Shown here: in pieces, positions 53,292 through 62,520 of the stretch | Layout: each line of letters opens with the position of its first letter | Numbering within the stretch: position 1 is the first letter of the stretch | From: Pedobacter caeni | GTDB taxonomy: Bacteria; Bacteroidota; Bacteroidia; Sphingobacteriales; Sphingobacteriaceae | DNA: 64,000 nt | NCBI RefSeq assembly: GCF_900129215.1 | Contig: NZ_FQUQ01000006.1 | Span: 65,032 to 129,031 of the forward strand | Direction of reading: 5' to 3' | Made by a program: the position numbers and the translations under genes | The notes under the pieces: generated by a model | The model's database searches: none | What the model was told of the DNA's origin: nothing | Seen by the model: only the letters and a program-made list of their open reading frames with translations

Positions 53292-53416
53292 AATATCGCT
53301 TAATAGCATAGTTAAAGGCGCAGCCCATTTTGAGCAGCCTCTTCCAAATGTCAAATAATGTTGCGTGCAAACAGTACATATAAACTGTTCGTATCGGCAC
53401 AATAAAAAAGAAAGTA

Positions 53417-53812
53417 TTAAGCGATCTCCTTGGGTGGTATAAAGATGGTGTCAATATAGCGGCTGCTATAAATACATACATATTCAGGAAATGAAATGTT
53501 AAGTGTAAGATCGTTAATCAGTGGCAAAAAAATAATGTCTGATTTTTGGGGGAAGGGTATATCTGAATTACTTAAACGAACTTTATCAGCTTCTTTTTTT
53601 TCGTTTTCCTCAGCCGCTTTAAGCTTTTTCATCATCTGACATTTGCCTTGACAATGCATTTTTGGCCTGGACTTATTTTCACAATTATTAGCATACTTTG
53701 CGGTATTGATATAATAATCTGCAAGCACAAATGTCCTACTGAATATTTGAGCAAGCAAGGCTGCAAATAACATAAATACAGTAAGCCGATAATATCGTGT
53801 TTTTGTCTTCAA
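53417..53812 (-). CDS. Small exported Cys-rich protein next to TonB receptor
   Basis: 131 residues with an N-terminal hydrophobic signal/anchor (LTVFMLFAALLAQIFSRTFV). Then ANNCENKSRPKMHCQGKCQMMKKL, a pattern (C-x2-NK-x2-P-x-M-x-C-x-GKC-x-M-x-KKL) that recurs in Bacteroidota next to metal-linked TonB receptors. The Met/Cys content fits copper binding. The protein is followed by the receptor at 50952-53291 in the same direction with a gap of 125 bases. Function is inferred from pattern and neighbours only. Confidence 0.65.
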   Translation of the reverse strand: MKTKTRYYRLTVFMLFAALLAQIFSRTFVLADYYINTAKYANNCENKSRPKMHCQGKCQMMKKLKAAEENEKKEADKVRLSNSDIPFPQKSDIIFLPLINDLTLNISFPEYVCIYSSRYIDTIFIPPKEIA

Positions 53813-53877
53813 AAGATATATAAATGTATGTTGTTATTTAGTTACTTACAAATGAATTTCTGGGCAACTATGTTTCG

Positions 53878-55284
53878 TTAAAATTGCCATCCTCCTATGG
53901 CTCTGTAAAAATTGGCAGTAGCGATCAGCTGTTGAAGTTTATCATTTACTCCAGCGAGTTGCGCTGCCAATAAATTTTGTTCAGACGTCAATACATCAGT
54001 GTAATTAGTTTTAGATGTGTACTTTAGTAATTCCATATTAGCATCTACTGCTCTTACAAGGGTTTCTATTTGCTGCTTTCTGGTATATTCTTTAGCAACT
54101 GCTTTCTGATAAGAATATAATGCATTGGATACTTCACTCCCTGCTGTTAGAACACTTTTTTCGTAAGCCAGATACGCTTGTTCTTTCTGTGCATCGGAAA
54201 CCTTTAGTTGGGCGCGCTTGGTACCTTTGGCTAAAATCACTTGGTTCAATACCCCACTTGCGGAATACATAAAGGAGTTACGAAAAAAGTCTTTTATTGA
54301 AAAAGCAGAGAGGCCAAATGCCGCGGTGATATTCAGCGATGGAAAAAGATCTGCCTTAGCTAAATTCCTTATTTCAAATGCATTTTGATAATTATATTCA
54401 GCCATCTGAACATCAGGCCTGTTTCTTACCATCTGTAGAGGAACGCCTGTTTTCAAGTCAGAATAAACAATTTGTTCATCGATATTACCTCGCTCAATTG
54501 TTAGAGAAGCTTCTCCCATCAATAATGCAAGCGCATTTTCGACATTCTTGATGTTCAATTCTATGTCAGGGACAGAAACTTGTGCTGCATATAGATTTGC
54601 TTCACTTTGAGTTACATCTGCTCCTGTTAAAATAGCGGTTTCTTTTAATGCTTTTACGGTTTCAAATTGTCTTTTTCTGATTTCAATTGTATAAATGGTT
54701 ATTTTAAGCTGTTTATCAAATGCCAGTAATTGATAATAAAGCGCAGCGGTTTGACTTACCAATTGTGTGTGAATAGCTCTTTTAGATGCATCACTAGCTA
54801 GAAGCGCCGCATAGGCAGCTCTTTTAGCAGAAGCCAGTTTTCCCCATATATCTATTTCCCAACCGATATTGATACCTAATTGAATATTCTCCATATGCTG
54901 TGTGGGGAAAAGAGAATTAGCTTGTGCAGCCGGACTACTTTTAGAAGTCGTTGTTATAGGACCTCCATTTATAGCAGGCAAAAGGGCCATCTGGCTTTGC
55001 TTGAAATAGGCATCAGACTGTTTAATTCTGGAAATTGCAATTTTCAGATCCAGATTATTCTGAACTGTTTTTCTGATAATATTCTGTAGGTTGACATCAG
55101 TAAAAATTTTATCCCAGGATACGTTGGCTGTAGATAAACTATCTGTTACATTAGTTTTCCCATATAATCTATTTAACTTATCTTTTGAAATTTCAGGTTT
55201 TTGATATGGCTGTATTACTTTACATGAAACAATCAGCATGGATACAGAACATATAAAAAGCAATAGGTTGTTTTTTCTCTTCAT
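53878..55284 (-). CDS. RND efflux outer-membrane factor (NodT/TolC family)
   Basis: 468 residues, lipoprotein signal (LLLFICSVSMLIVSCKVIQPYQKP, Cys at 21). The OEP-type helical repeats are evident: WDKIFTDVNLQNIIRKTVQNN, LGINIGWEIDIWGKLASAKR, RPDVQMAEYNYQNAFEIRNL. It forms the trimeric outer channel of the pump encoded just upstream (11-base gap). Last gene of the three-gene operon 59654-53878. Confidence 0.92.
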   Translation of the reverse strand: MKRKNNLLLFICSVSMLIVSCKVIQPYQKPEISKDKLNRLYGKTNVTDSLSTANVSWDKIFTDVNLQNIIRKTVQNNLDLKIAISRIKQSDAYFKQSQMALLPAINGGPITTTSKSSPAAQANSLFPTQHMENIQLGINIGWEIDIWGKLASAKRAAYAALLASDASKRAIHTQLVSQTAALYYQLLAFDKQLKITIYTIEIRKRQFETVKALKETAILTGADVTQSEANLYAAQVSVPDIELNIKNVENALALLMGEASLTIERGNIDEQIVYSDLKTGVPLQMVRNRPDVQMAEYNYQNAFEIRNLAKADLFPSLNITAAFGLSAFSIKDFFRNSFMYSASGVLNQVILAKGTKRAQLKVSDAQKEQAYLAYEKSVLTAGSEVSNALYSYQKAVAKEYTRKQQIETLVRAVDANMELLKYTSKTNYTDVLTSEQNLLAAQLAGVNDKLQQLIATANFYRAIGGWQF

Positions 55285-55295
55285 TTTTTAATCCG

Positions 55296-58200
55296 TTAGT
55301 TGTTCTCTATACCTATATTTTGTACGTTCTTAAAGGAAATTTTTTCATGTAAGAACTGAAATGCCACAAACAGTACCGGGATGAAGAATATTCCGAAGAT
55401 GGTTCCGAAAAGCATCCCTCCGATAGAAGCAATACCAATAGCATTGTTTCCAATTGATCCGGCACCTGATGCTATAGCTAACGGTACAAGTCCAAAAATA
55501 AAAGCGAACGATGTCATCAGGATCGGGCGTAATCGTTGTTGAGCTCCTCGAAGTGCAGCCTTTCCTATTGATAGCCCGCTTAATCTGGCAGCATGTGCAA
55601 ATTCTACAATAAGAATTGCATTTTTAGCCAATAGCCCGATCAGCATGATCAAGGAAATCTGCGTATAGATATTGTTAGTTGTGCCAGTAATCCAGGTAAA
55701 GAATGATGCGCCTGCCAATCCAAATGGCAATGATAGCATTACAGCAAAGGGGAGCATATAACTTTCGTACTGTGCGCAAAGCAGAAAATATACGAAAATA
55801 CAACAAAGTGCAAATATCATCATAGTCTGACTTCCTGCATTAACTTCTTCTCTGGTTAAACCCGAAAATTCGTAACCATAACCGGGCCGTATTACTTGGG
55901 CAGCGACTTCCTCTACTGCCTTTATAGCATCTCCTGAACTGTATCCCGGATTAGGTGTACCATTTACCAAAACTGAAGTAAATAGATTGAAACGGCTTAT
56001 ACTCTCTGGTCCGTATACTCTTTTCAGTGTAATAAACCTGTTAATGGGAGCCATAGTACCATTCTTGCTTCTAACTTTCATTTCATTGAAGCTTTCTACA
56101 TTTGCTTTCTGGTCAGGCGGTGCCTGGTAAATAACACGGTATTGCTTCCCGAATAAATTGATATTGGATGCATAAACTCCGCCAAAATATCCCTGAATAA
56201 CACTCAATACATCTGAAACGGAATAACCGGCATTTTTAATTTCAGCAACATTTAGATCGATAAGGTATTGCGGGAAATTGGGGTTAAATGAAGTATAGGC
56301 TTTCTGTATTTCGGGCCGTTTCTTTAACGCGTCGATAAAATCAGTGGTTACTTTATTCAGGTCATCGATTGTTCCTCCTTTTTGATCCTGAAGTTGCATC
56401 TCAAATCCTGCAACATTACCAAAGCCCTGAAGTGTTGGTTTGCCAAAGAAAATAATCCTGGCATCTTTTATCCCTGCTGTTTGAGCATACAATTTTCCAA
56501 TTACTGCAGACAGGGACTGTTGCTTGTCTTTTCTTTGCGTCCATGTTTTAAGTTTTACAATTATTCTTCCGTAATTACTGCCGATACCACTGATCGTACC
56601 TCTTCCAGAGGATTTCATTACATGATCTACTTCTGGTATTTTATTAACTATTTTTTCAACCTCTGTCAATACTTTTTCGGTTCTTTCTTCAGAAGCACCT
56701 AATGGCAGTGCTATATCGGAAAATATAATACCCATATCTTCACTCGGTACGAATGCTTTAGGGGTAGACACCATAAGCCAGCAAAATAAACCTGTAAAAC
56801 TAAGTAATGCGGCCAGTGTTAACCATCTTCTTTTCAATAAGAAACTTACTCCCTTTGTGTACTTCATAGTAGTCACCTGGAATGCTGTATTGAAATTTGA
56901 GAAGAATCGTTGAATAAATCTTTTATTCTTTACATCGTGTCCTGCATGGGGTTTCAAAAATAATGCACAAAGTGCTGGGCTTAATGTTAATGCATTAACG
57001 GCTGATAGTATAATGGCAATGGCAAGCGTTAAACCAAACTGCTTGTAGAAAACACCAGCAGAACCGGTGATGAAACTAACCGGAATAAATACTGCCGACA
57101 TCACTAAGGTAATACTAATAATAGCTCCTGATATATTATTCATTGCAGAAATGGCGGCCTGCCTTGAGGATTTCTCACCATTTTCCAGCTTAAAGTGAAC
57201 GGCCTCGACAACCACAATTGCATCATCGACTACAATACCAACGGCAAGAATCAATGCAAATAATGTTAAAAGGTTAATGGTAAATCCGAGCAGATTTAAA
57301 AAGAAGAATGTTCCAATAATTGCTACAGGTACAGCAATTGCAGGTATCAATGTTGATCTCCAATCTTGCAGGAATATATATACCACAATGAATACTAAGA
57401 TGAAGGCTTCAAATAATGTGGAGAGTACCTTCTGAATAGAGGCGTCCAGGAACTCATTGGCATTAACCATTGTAATATAACTGATACCTTTAGGAAAGGT
57501 TTTTGAGGCATTCTCCAGCACTGAAACACATTCATTAATTACTTCCTGGGCATTGGAACCAGCAGTTTGTGCTATAGCTACGCCAACTGCGGCCTTTCCA
57601 TCTGTAAATGTATTCCCCGAATAATCCTGAGCGCCAAGCTCTATCCTGGCAACATCTTTAAGTCTCAGAACTCGCCCTCCTATATTTCCTTTAAGCACAA
57701 TATTCTCAAACTCCGGAATACTGCTTAGACGTCCTTTGTACTTCAGGGTATATTCAAAGCTTTGTTTACCCTGGTTTCCAATCTTACCAGGAGCGGCCTC
57801 AATGTTTTGTTCATTAAGAACCGTACTGATATCGCTTGGCACCAGTCCATAGGCAGCCATTTTATCTGGATATAACCAGATTCTCATAGAATAATCTTTG
57901 GTCCCGAATATGGCCACATCTCCAACCCCACTGACCCTCTTCATTTTAGGGATAATATTGATATTTATGTAGTTCTGCAAAAAGATCTGGTCATATTGGG
58001 AGTTATCACTCTCTAACGCATAAATAAGTACATTTGAGCTTTGCGTTTTTACAACGGTTACCCCAGCCTGTATTACTTCTTTAGGTAAAAGGCTGTTTGC
58101 ACGGGAAACCCTATTTTGTACATTTACAGCTGCAATATCTGGGTTTACCCCCTGTTTGAAAAATATGGAAACCGACGCATTTCCGTCATTAGTGGCCGAA

Positions 58201-58439
58201 GAAGATATATAGGTCATTCCCTCTACACCATTAATCTGCTCTTCTAAAGGCACGATCACACTCTTTAATACAACATCTGCATTAGCCCCCATGTAGTTGG
58301 CATTAACCACTACTGTTGGCGGGGCAATATCTGGATATTGAGACACTGGGAGACTGACAATACCTAAAATACCAAGAATCACAATGATTATAGATATTAC
58401 GGTAGAAAGTATTGGTCTCTCTATAAATTTTTTAAACAT
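55296..58439 (-). CDS. RND multidrug efflux pump, HAE1 (AcrB) family
   Basis: 1047 residues, full length for HAE1 pumps. First helix with FIERPILSTVISIIIVILGI; LPVSQYPDIAPPTVVVNANY; the proton-relay segment LAVGIVVDDAIVVVEAVHFK in helix 4 has the two Asp; GLTREEVNAGSQTMMIFALC and ILMTSFAFIFGLVPLAIASGAG in the second half. It exports hydrophobic drugs or other compounds by proton antiport. Between adaptor (55 bases upstream) and outer-membrane factor genes, so the tripartite system is complete. Confidence 0.96.
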   Translation of the reverse strand: MFKKFIERPILSTVISIIIVILGILGIVSLPVSQYPDIAPPTVVVNANYMGANADVVLKSVIVPLEEQINGVEGMTYISSSATNDGNASVSIFFKQGVNPDIAAVNVQNRVSRANSLLPKEVIQAGVTVVKTQSSNVLIYALESDNSQYDQIFLQNYININIIPKMKRVSGVGDVAIFGTKDYSMRIWLYPDKMAAYGLVPSDISTVLNEQNIEAAPGKIGNQGKQSFEYTLKYKGRLSSIPEFENIVLKGNIGGRVLRLKDVARIELGAQDYSGNTFTDGKAAVGVAIAQTAGSNAQEVINECVSVLENASKTFPKGISYITMVNANEFLDASIQKVLSTLFEAFILVFIVVYIFLQDWRSTLIPAIAVPVAIIGTFFFLNLLGFTINLLTLFALILAVGIVVDDAIVVVEAVHFKLENGEKSSRQAAISAMNNISGAIISITLVMSAVFIPVSFITGSAGVFYKQFGLTLAIAIILSAVNALTLSPALCALFLKPHAGHDVKNKRFIQRFFSNFNTAFQVTTMKYTKGVSFLLKRRWLTLAALLSFTGLFCWLMVSTPKAFVPSEDMGIIFSDIALPLGASEERTEKVLTEVEKIVNKIPEVDHVMKSSGRGTISGIGSNYGRIIVKLKTWTQRKDKQQSLSAVIGKLYAQTAGIKDARIIFFGKPTLQGFGNVAGFEMQLQDQKGGTIDDLNKVTTDFIDALKKRPEIQKAYTSFNPNFPQYLIDLNVAEIKNAGYSVSDVLSVIQGYFGGVYASNINLFGKQYRVIYQAPPDQKANVESFNEMKVRSKNGTMAPINRFITLKRVYGPESISRFNLFTSVLVNGTPNPGYSSGDAIKAVEEVAAQVIRPGYGYEFSGLTREEVNAGSQTMMIFALCCIFVYFLLCAQYESYMLPFAVMLSLPFGLAGASFFTWITGTTNNIYTQISLIMLIGLLAKNAILIVEFAHAARLSGLSIGKAALRGAQQRLRPILMTSFAFIFGLVPLAIASGAGSIGNNAIGIASIGGMLFGTIFGIFFIPVLFVAFQFLHEKISFKNVQNIGIENN

Positions 58440-58493
58440 GTTTATAAATAGATTATAAGTATTATTCCTTAGTTTGAATTTTTAGCTGGCATT

Positions 58494-59654
58494 TTATTGA
58501 ATGGAGATCAGGCTGGTTTGTTTAGGAATTATTTCAGTTCCTTCTTTCAGACTACCAACACCTTCCACAACAACTTTATCACCAGCTTTCAGCCCGGATT
58601 CTACGGCATAGGTTACACCATCCTGAAGCCGGACGACTTCTATTTCTATTGATTTCACTTTGTTGTCTTTTTCTATTATATATACAAAGGTTTTTCCTTG
58701 CATTTCATAAGTGGATTTCTGTGGAATAATAATTGCTTTTTCAAGATATGCAGGGAGCATAAGTGTAGCACTATACCCGCTTCGGATCAATCCATTTTCA
58801 TTATGGAAAGTGGCACGCATCATAAACGATCCTGTTTCCGGATCTACCTGACCACTTATTGATTCAATTCTTCCTTTATCTTTGTATTCACTACCATCTG
58901 ATAAAACCAAACTAACTGTTGGTGCATTTTTGAGCTTTTCGGGAATACTTTCTCCTATTGAATGTTTCAGAAATTTTAACATTTGTCTTTCATTAACTGA
59001 AAAATAGGCATAGATACTTCTGATATCAGACACTGTAGTCAAAGGCTCCTGGGTTGTACTGCTTACATGGCTTCCATTTCGATGTGGTAATGGCCCTACA
59101 TAACCTGTTACCGGGCTTGTAATCAGCGTATAGCCTTGATTTACTTTTGCAATATTTAAATTAGCTTGTGCCTGAGCAAGATTAGCCTGTTTTGCTTGTA
59201 AAGCCAACATAGCAGATTGTAGCTCGTATTTGGAAACAATGTCCTTGTCGACTAAAGACTGTGCTTTGGTTACCTGCATCTGAGCTGTAGCAACCTCTGT
59301 CTGTGCACTTTTTATAGCAGCTTCTGCAACTTTTACCTGTTGTTCATATTGGGGGTTGCGGATTCTGAAAAGAGATTGTCCTTGTTTAACATACGCTCCT
59401 TCATCAATGTATACATCTTCTATAAATCCATCGATTTTCGGACGTATTTCGATATTTTGTTTCCCTTGTAATCTTGCAGGAAATTCTTCATAAACTATGG
59501 CTTTCCTCTCTTCAACTGTTATAAACTGATATGGATTAGGTTCTTGCTGCTGATATGTGACAGTTGATTTTGGGCCTCCATTTTTGCAGGAAAAATTAAT
59601 GGCTATAAGAAATAAACCTGATACTAAGAAAATTGTATTTTTCATTCTCGTCAT
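58494..59654 (-). CDS. RND efflux periplasmic adaptor (AcrA/MexA family)
   Basis: 386 residues, lipoprotein signal with Cys near residue 23 (FLIAINFSCKNGG). Membrane-fusion protein order: biotinyl-lipoyl half (RPKIDGFIEDVYIDEGAYVK), alpha hairpin with coiled coil (AEAAIKSAQTEVATAQMQVT), second lipoyl half (TLITSPVTGYVGPLPHRNGS), beta-barrel. It links pump and outer channel. First gene of the operon; the ATG may also be the one at 59645. No regulator of the TetR type is next to it. Confidence 0.94.
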   Translation of the reverse strand: MTRMKNTIFLVSGLFLIAINFSCKNGGPKSTVTYQQQEPNPYQFITVEERKAIVYEEFPARLQGKQNIEIRPKIDGFIEDVYIDEGAYVKQGQSLFRIRNPQYEQQVKVAEAAIKSAQTEVATAQMQVTKAQSLVDKDIVSKYELQSAMLALQAKQANLAQAQANLNIAKVNQGYTLITSPVTGYVGPLPHRNGSHVSSTTQEPLTTVSDIRSIYAYFSVNERQMLKFLKHSIGESIPEKLKNAPTVSLVLSDGSEYKDKGRIESISGQVDPETGSFMMRATFHNENGLIRSGYSATLMLPAYLEKAIIIPQKSTYEMQGKTFVYIIEKDNKVKSIEIEVVRLQDGVTYAVESGLKAGDKVVVEGVGSLKEGTEIIPKQTSLISIQ

Positions 59655-59818
59655 AATAAATATTTATTCAGTCATAAGAAGTCAATTTGATTTCAAAGCC
59701 TGTTATCGTTCTTGTAGTAAATTTTCACGAATTATCGCGTCGGATTTATGAAGTAATGATATCCGATGCGAAATTAGAAATCCATTTATGGCTGCAAATG
59801 GACTCTTCATTGTAATGT

Positions 59819-60110
59819 TTGGACAAATCAAGGTTGTCTTACCGAAAGCCACCAAAGATGACTACTGGCTCACTTGCTATTGACAACAATCCTATTGAGG
59901 GCAGTATCAGAGGCCTTTCCCTGGGAAGAAAGAATTACTTATTCTGCGGTTCCCATGATGGAGCGCAAAGAAGTGTCATGCTATATTCTTTCATGGGAAC
60001 ATGCAAATTGCAAGGCATTAATCCCATGGTTGGCTGATGTGCTGAAAAAAATAAATAATCATCCACCGGTACAGATACAGGAACTGCTACCCCATAAATG
60101 GAAAAAATAA
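59819..60110 (+). pseudogene. IS66-family transposase remnant (C-terminal part, frameshifted)
   Basis: Two overlapping frames carry IS66 TnpC text: IDNNPIEGSIRGLSLGRKNY, LFCGSHDGAQRSVMLYSFMG in frame one and ALIPWLADVLKKINNHPPVQ, IQELLPHKWKK in the next. In a third frame VVLPKAT precedes it, matching the usual element before the IDNN motif. At least two frameshifts, so the gene is dead. No IS ends were located; the intact copy must lie elsewhere if it exists. Confidence 0.85.
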
Positions 60111-60188
60111 ACGAAGACCTTCTGGAAAGCACAAAAGAGCTTGTTTAAGATCTCTTTTGATCAAATCATAAACTCCTTTCAGCCATGA

Positions 60189-60362
60189 ATCACCACTCTG
60201 GTGTTAGCTTACGAATTAATGAGGGAAGCACAAAGGTTGTTGCGCTATTCAGATCTTGCAAGAAAAGAAATAGCTAATGTATTGGGGGTTGAAGACGCAC
60301 AATACTTCAATCGGTTATTCAGTAAAATCATCAGGATTTCCCCTGGAGAATTTAGAAAGTAA
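60189..60362 (+). pseudogene. AraC-family regulator remnant (C-terminal HTH)
   Basis: An open stretch without start codon, reading ELMREAQRLLRYSDLARKEI, ANVLGVEDAQYFNRLFSKII, RISPGEFRK and stop. This is the second HTH of AraC proteins. The first HTH and sensor are missing. It follows the IS66 remnant directly, which suggests the insertion destroyed the gene. Confidence 0.8.
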
Positions 60363-60546
60363 AATATCTCACTATTTATAATCTGAACTTTGAAATCTTT
60401 AGATTTGTCTTTCCTTGCATCAGCGATATCAGAATTACGAATATTCGCCTTCTACATTCCTAACTTCAGGAAGGCTTACAAAATGTAGCAACATTTAAAC
60501 TATATTTTGATTCTCAAATAGATTTATTTAATGTTTACTTTTTAAC

Positions 60547-60915
60547 TCATGATTTTTCATCATTTTTTTCCGGATAATGGTCTTCTGCCCATTGGTCCAA
60601 AGTAACCAGTATTGGTAGCAGAGCCGCACCTGCAGCAGTCAGATTGTAGTCTACTCGTGCAGGGAATCCAGGGATAAAGGTCTTCTCAATTAAATTGGTT
60701 TTCTCAAGCTCTTTCAATTGCCGACCTAAAGTCTGGTCGGTTATTTTGTCTGATAATGCCAACTTTAGTAAGCTGAATCTATTGATATTTTCTGATATGT
60801 AGATCAAAATTATACCTTTCCATCGCCCGGATATTAGATCGAGTCCTTCATTCAATTTACAGACTCTATGTAGAAATTCTTTATTTATGGAATTTGTTGA
60901 GTCCTCTTTTTTCAT
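60547..60915 (-). CDS. HxlR-family transcriptional regulator
   Basis: 122 residues from ATG 60915 (MKKEDSTNSINKEFLHRVCK); the open frame goes on to 60975 but would overlap the promoter area of the divergent gene. HxlR winged helix: CKLNEGLDLISGRWKGIILI, TDQTLGRQLKELEKTNLIEK, FPARVDYNLTAAGAALLPIL. Cys19-like residue near the start of the helix is the common redox-sensing Cys of this family. Divergent to the quinone-oxidoreductase gene at 61006 with a 90-base spacer, so it most likely controls that gene in response to quinones or electrophiles. Confidence 0.88.
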   Translation of the reverse strand: MKKEDSTNSINKEFLHRVCKLNEGLDLISGRWKGIILIYISENINRFSLLKLALSDKITDQTLGRQLKELEKTNLIEKTFIPGFPARVDYNLTAAGAALLPILVTLDQWAEDHYPEKNDEKS

Positions 60916-61005
60916 ATGACTGTCTTTTTTGTGAGTAACTCTCAATTTAGGGAGTATGGCTTTGTGAAAATGCATTTATCTAGATTTGCTAAAAATAGTT
61001 ATAAA

Positions 61006-61992
61006 ATGATGAAAGTAATAACATTAAACGGTTTCGGAACCACAGATAATTTTGAGCTGAAAGAACTTGAAATGCCCAAAATGCAGTCTGATGAGGTACT
61101 TATAAGCATAGAGGCGAGCGCCTTTAATCCCATAGATTATCAGATGAGGAGCGGGCAGAGAGAGAAAGCATTAATGATGGGTTCAATAATGGGGATAGAA
61201 TTTTCAGGCGTTATTGTGGATTTAGGAAAAGATGTTGTTGGATTCCAAGTCGGCGATGAAGTGATGTCTTGTTCGATACTTAGAGGCTCAAATGGTACTT
61301 ATGCAGAATACATATCTCTCCCATATCAGGAACTTGTCCTTAAACCAAAAAATATAAACTTTGCCGCAGCTGCGTCTTTACCAGTTGCTGCATTAACCGC
61401 AAAGGCATGCCTGACTAGAATGAACTGCAAAAATGATGATCACCTATTTATTAACGGGGCGTCTGGAGGAGTAGGTAGATTATTAATCTCCCTACTTAAA
61501 TACCATGATTTTAAAAATATAGTGGTAACAGCAGGAAATCCTAACAGTGTAGCTGTACTTAAGGGACTTGGTGTTACTGAAGAAAACATCATAGATTATC
61601 ATGAGCAAGGTTTAGAGGAGAAAATCCTCCGTATGAATAATGGAAATTTGTACGATCATGTTGTGGATTTAGTGGGTGGACCTATTTCGGAAGTAACAGC
61701 GCAGATATTGAGGGTAAATGGAAATTATGTTGATGTCACCTTTCACGGTACTAAATTGACACATGAAATATTATTTGACAAAGCTGCCACAATACTCAAT
61801 ATAGCCGAATATGCAAATATTTACTTAAATCAACAGCTTAGACCACTTGCTAGTATAGTTAGCGAAGGTAAAATTACGGTGCCAGAAGTAAATGTTGTGG
61901 GAAACTTTAGCGTAGAAACTGTAAAAGAGGCACATCGCTTAATGGAAAGTAACCTTACTTTTGGAAGAAAGTTAGTAATGATAAATCGTTAA
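61006..61992 (+). CDS. NAD(P)-dependent zinc-free alcohol dehydrogenase/quinone oxidoreductase
   Basis: 328 residues from ATG 61006 (or 61009). MDR-family GroES-like domain (EVLISIEASAFNPIDYQMRS; GIEFSGVIVDLGKDVVGFQVGD) and Rossmann domain with INGASGGVGRLLISLL, the AxxGxVG nucleotide motif of quinone oxidoreductases. No zinc-ligand Cys cluster is seen, so it belongs to the QOR-like group. It reduces quinones or enones with NAD(P)H. Divergent HxlR regulator at 60547; a TAGATTTG box at 60981-60988 is a candidate -7 element. Confidence 0.9.
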   Translation: MMKVITLNGFGTTDNFELKELEMPKMQSDEVLISIEASAFNPIDYQMRSGQREKALMMGSIMGIEFSGVIVDLGKDVVGFQVGDEVMSCSILRGSNGTYAEYISLPYQELVLKPKNINFAAAASLPVAALTAKACLTRMNCKNDDHLFINGASGGVGRLLISLLKYHDFKNIVVTAGNPNSVAVLKGLGVTEENIIDYHEQGLEEKILRMNNGNLYDHVVDLVGGPISEVTAQILRVNGNYVDVTFHGTKLTHEILFDKAATILNIAEYANIYLNQQLRPLASIVSEGKITVPEVNVVGNFSVETVKEAHRLMESNLTFGRKLVMINR

Positions 61993-62371
61993 AAAGAACA
62001 CCAATGTGCTTGCTTCTACATATACCGGTAAGTACTTGTTTCCTGGAGTTATAGATGGGCAGCAGCATTTCCCTGAGCCCGGACTGACATATAAGGGTGA
62101 TAAGTATACCGAAAGTAAAGCGGCCGACACAGTGATTGAGCGAATGAGACAGCGACTGCGTTGCCTTGAGGGAAGCACATTATATAAAAAGAGAAAACAA
62201 ATCGTTGAACCGGTCTTTGGAATCATAAAAGAAGTCTTAGGCTTTAGGCGATTTTTACTCAAAGGAGAACAACACACCAATAACGACTGGTTATTGGTGT
62301 GTATTGGATATAAGCTAAAACATCCTTTAAAGCTTACAATGACACCTGAAATTACCATGGTTTCATTGTAA
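61993..62371 (+). pseudogene. Chimeric remnant: dihydroorotase fragment joined to IS transposase end
   Basis: The open frame from about 62006 has two parts. The first 40 codons (GKYLFPGVIDGQQHFPEPGL, TYKGDKYTESKAA) match the N-terminal part of Bacteroidota dihydroorotase (PyrC), with the usual HxH changed to QQH. From about codon 45 it reads RMRQRLRCLEGSTLYKKRKQ, IVEPVFGIIKEVLGFRRFLL, the C-terminal end of an IS1182/IS5-type transposase. The two are fused in frame. No complete copy of either gene is here; expression is doubtful. Confidence 0.75.
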
Positions 62372-62520
62372 GGAGTATAGCTAAATTAACGGGATATTTT
62401 AACAGGATGTTCATGGTTGCTTCGTTTTGTGCAAATACCTGTGAGATTCCGGGCCTTATAATTGTCAGAATTTTTGAATTACCTTTGTGCCAGTGGCAAC
62501 AGAACTAAAGAACTATTTGA

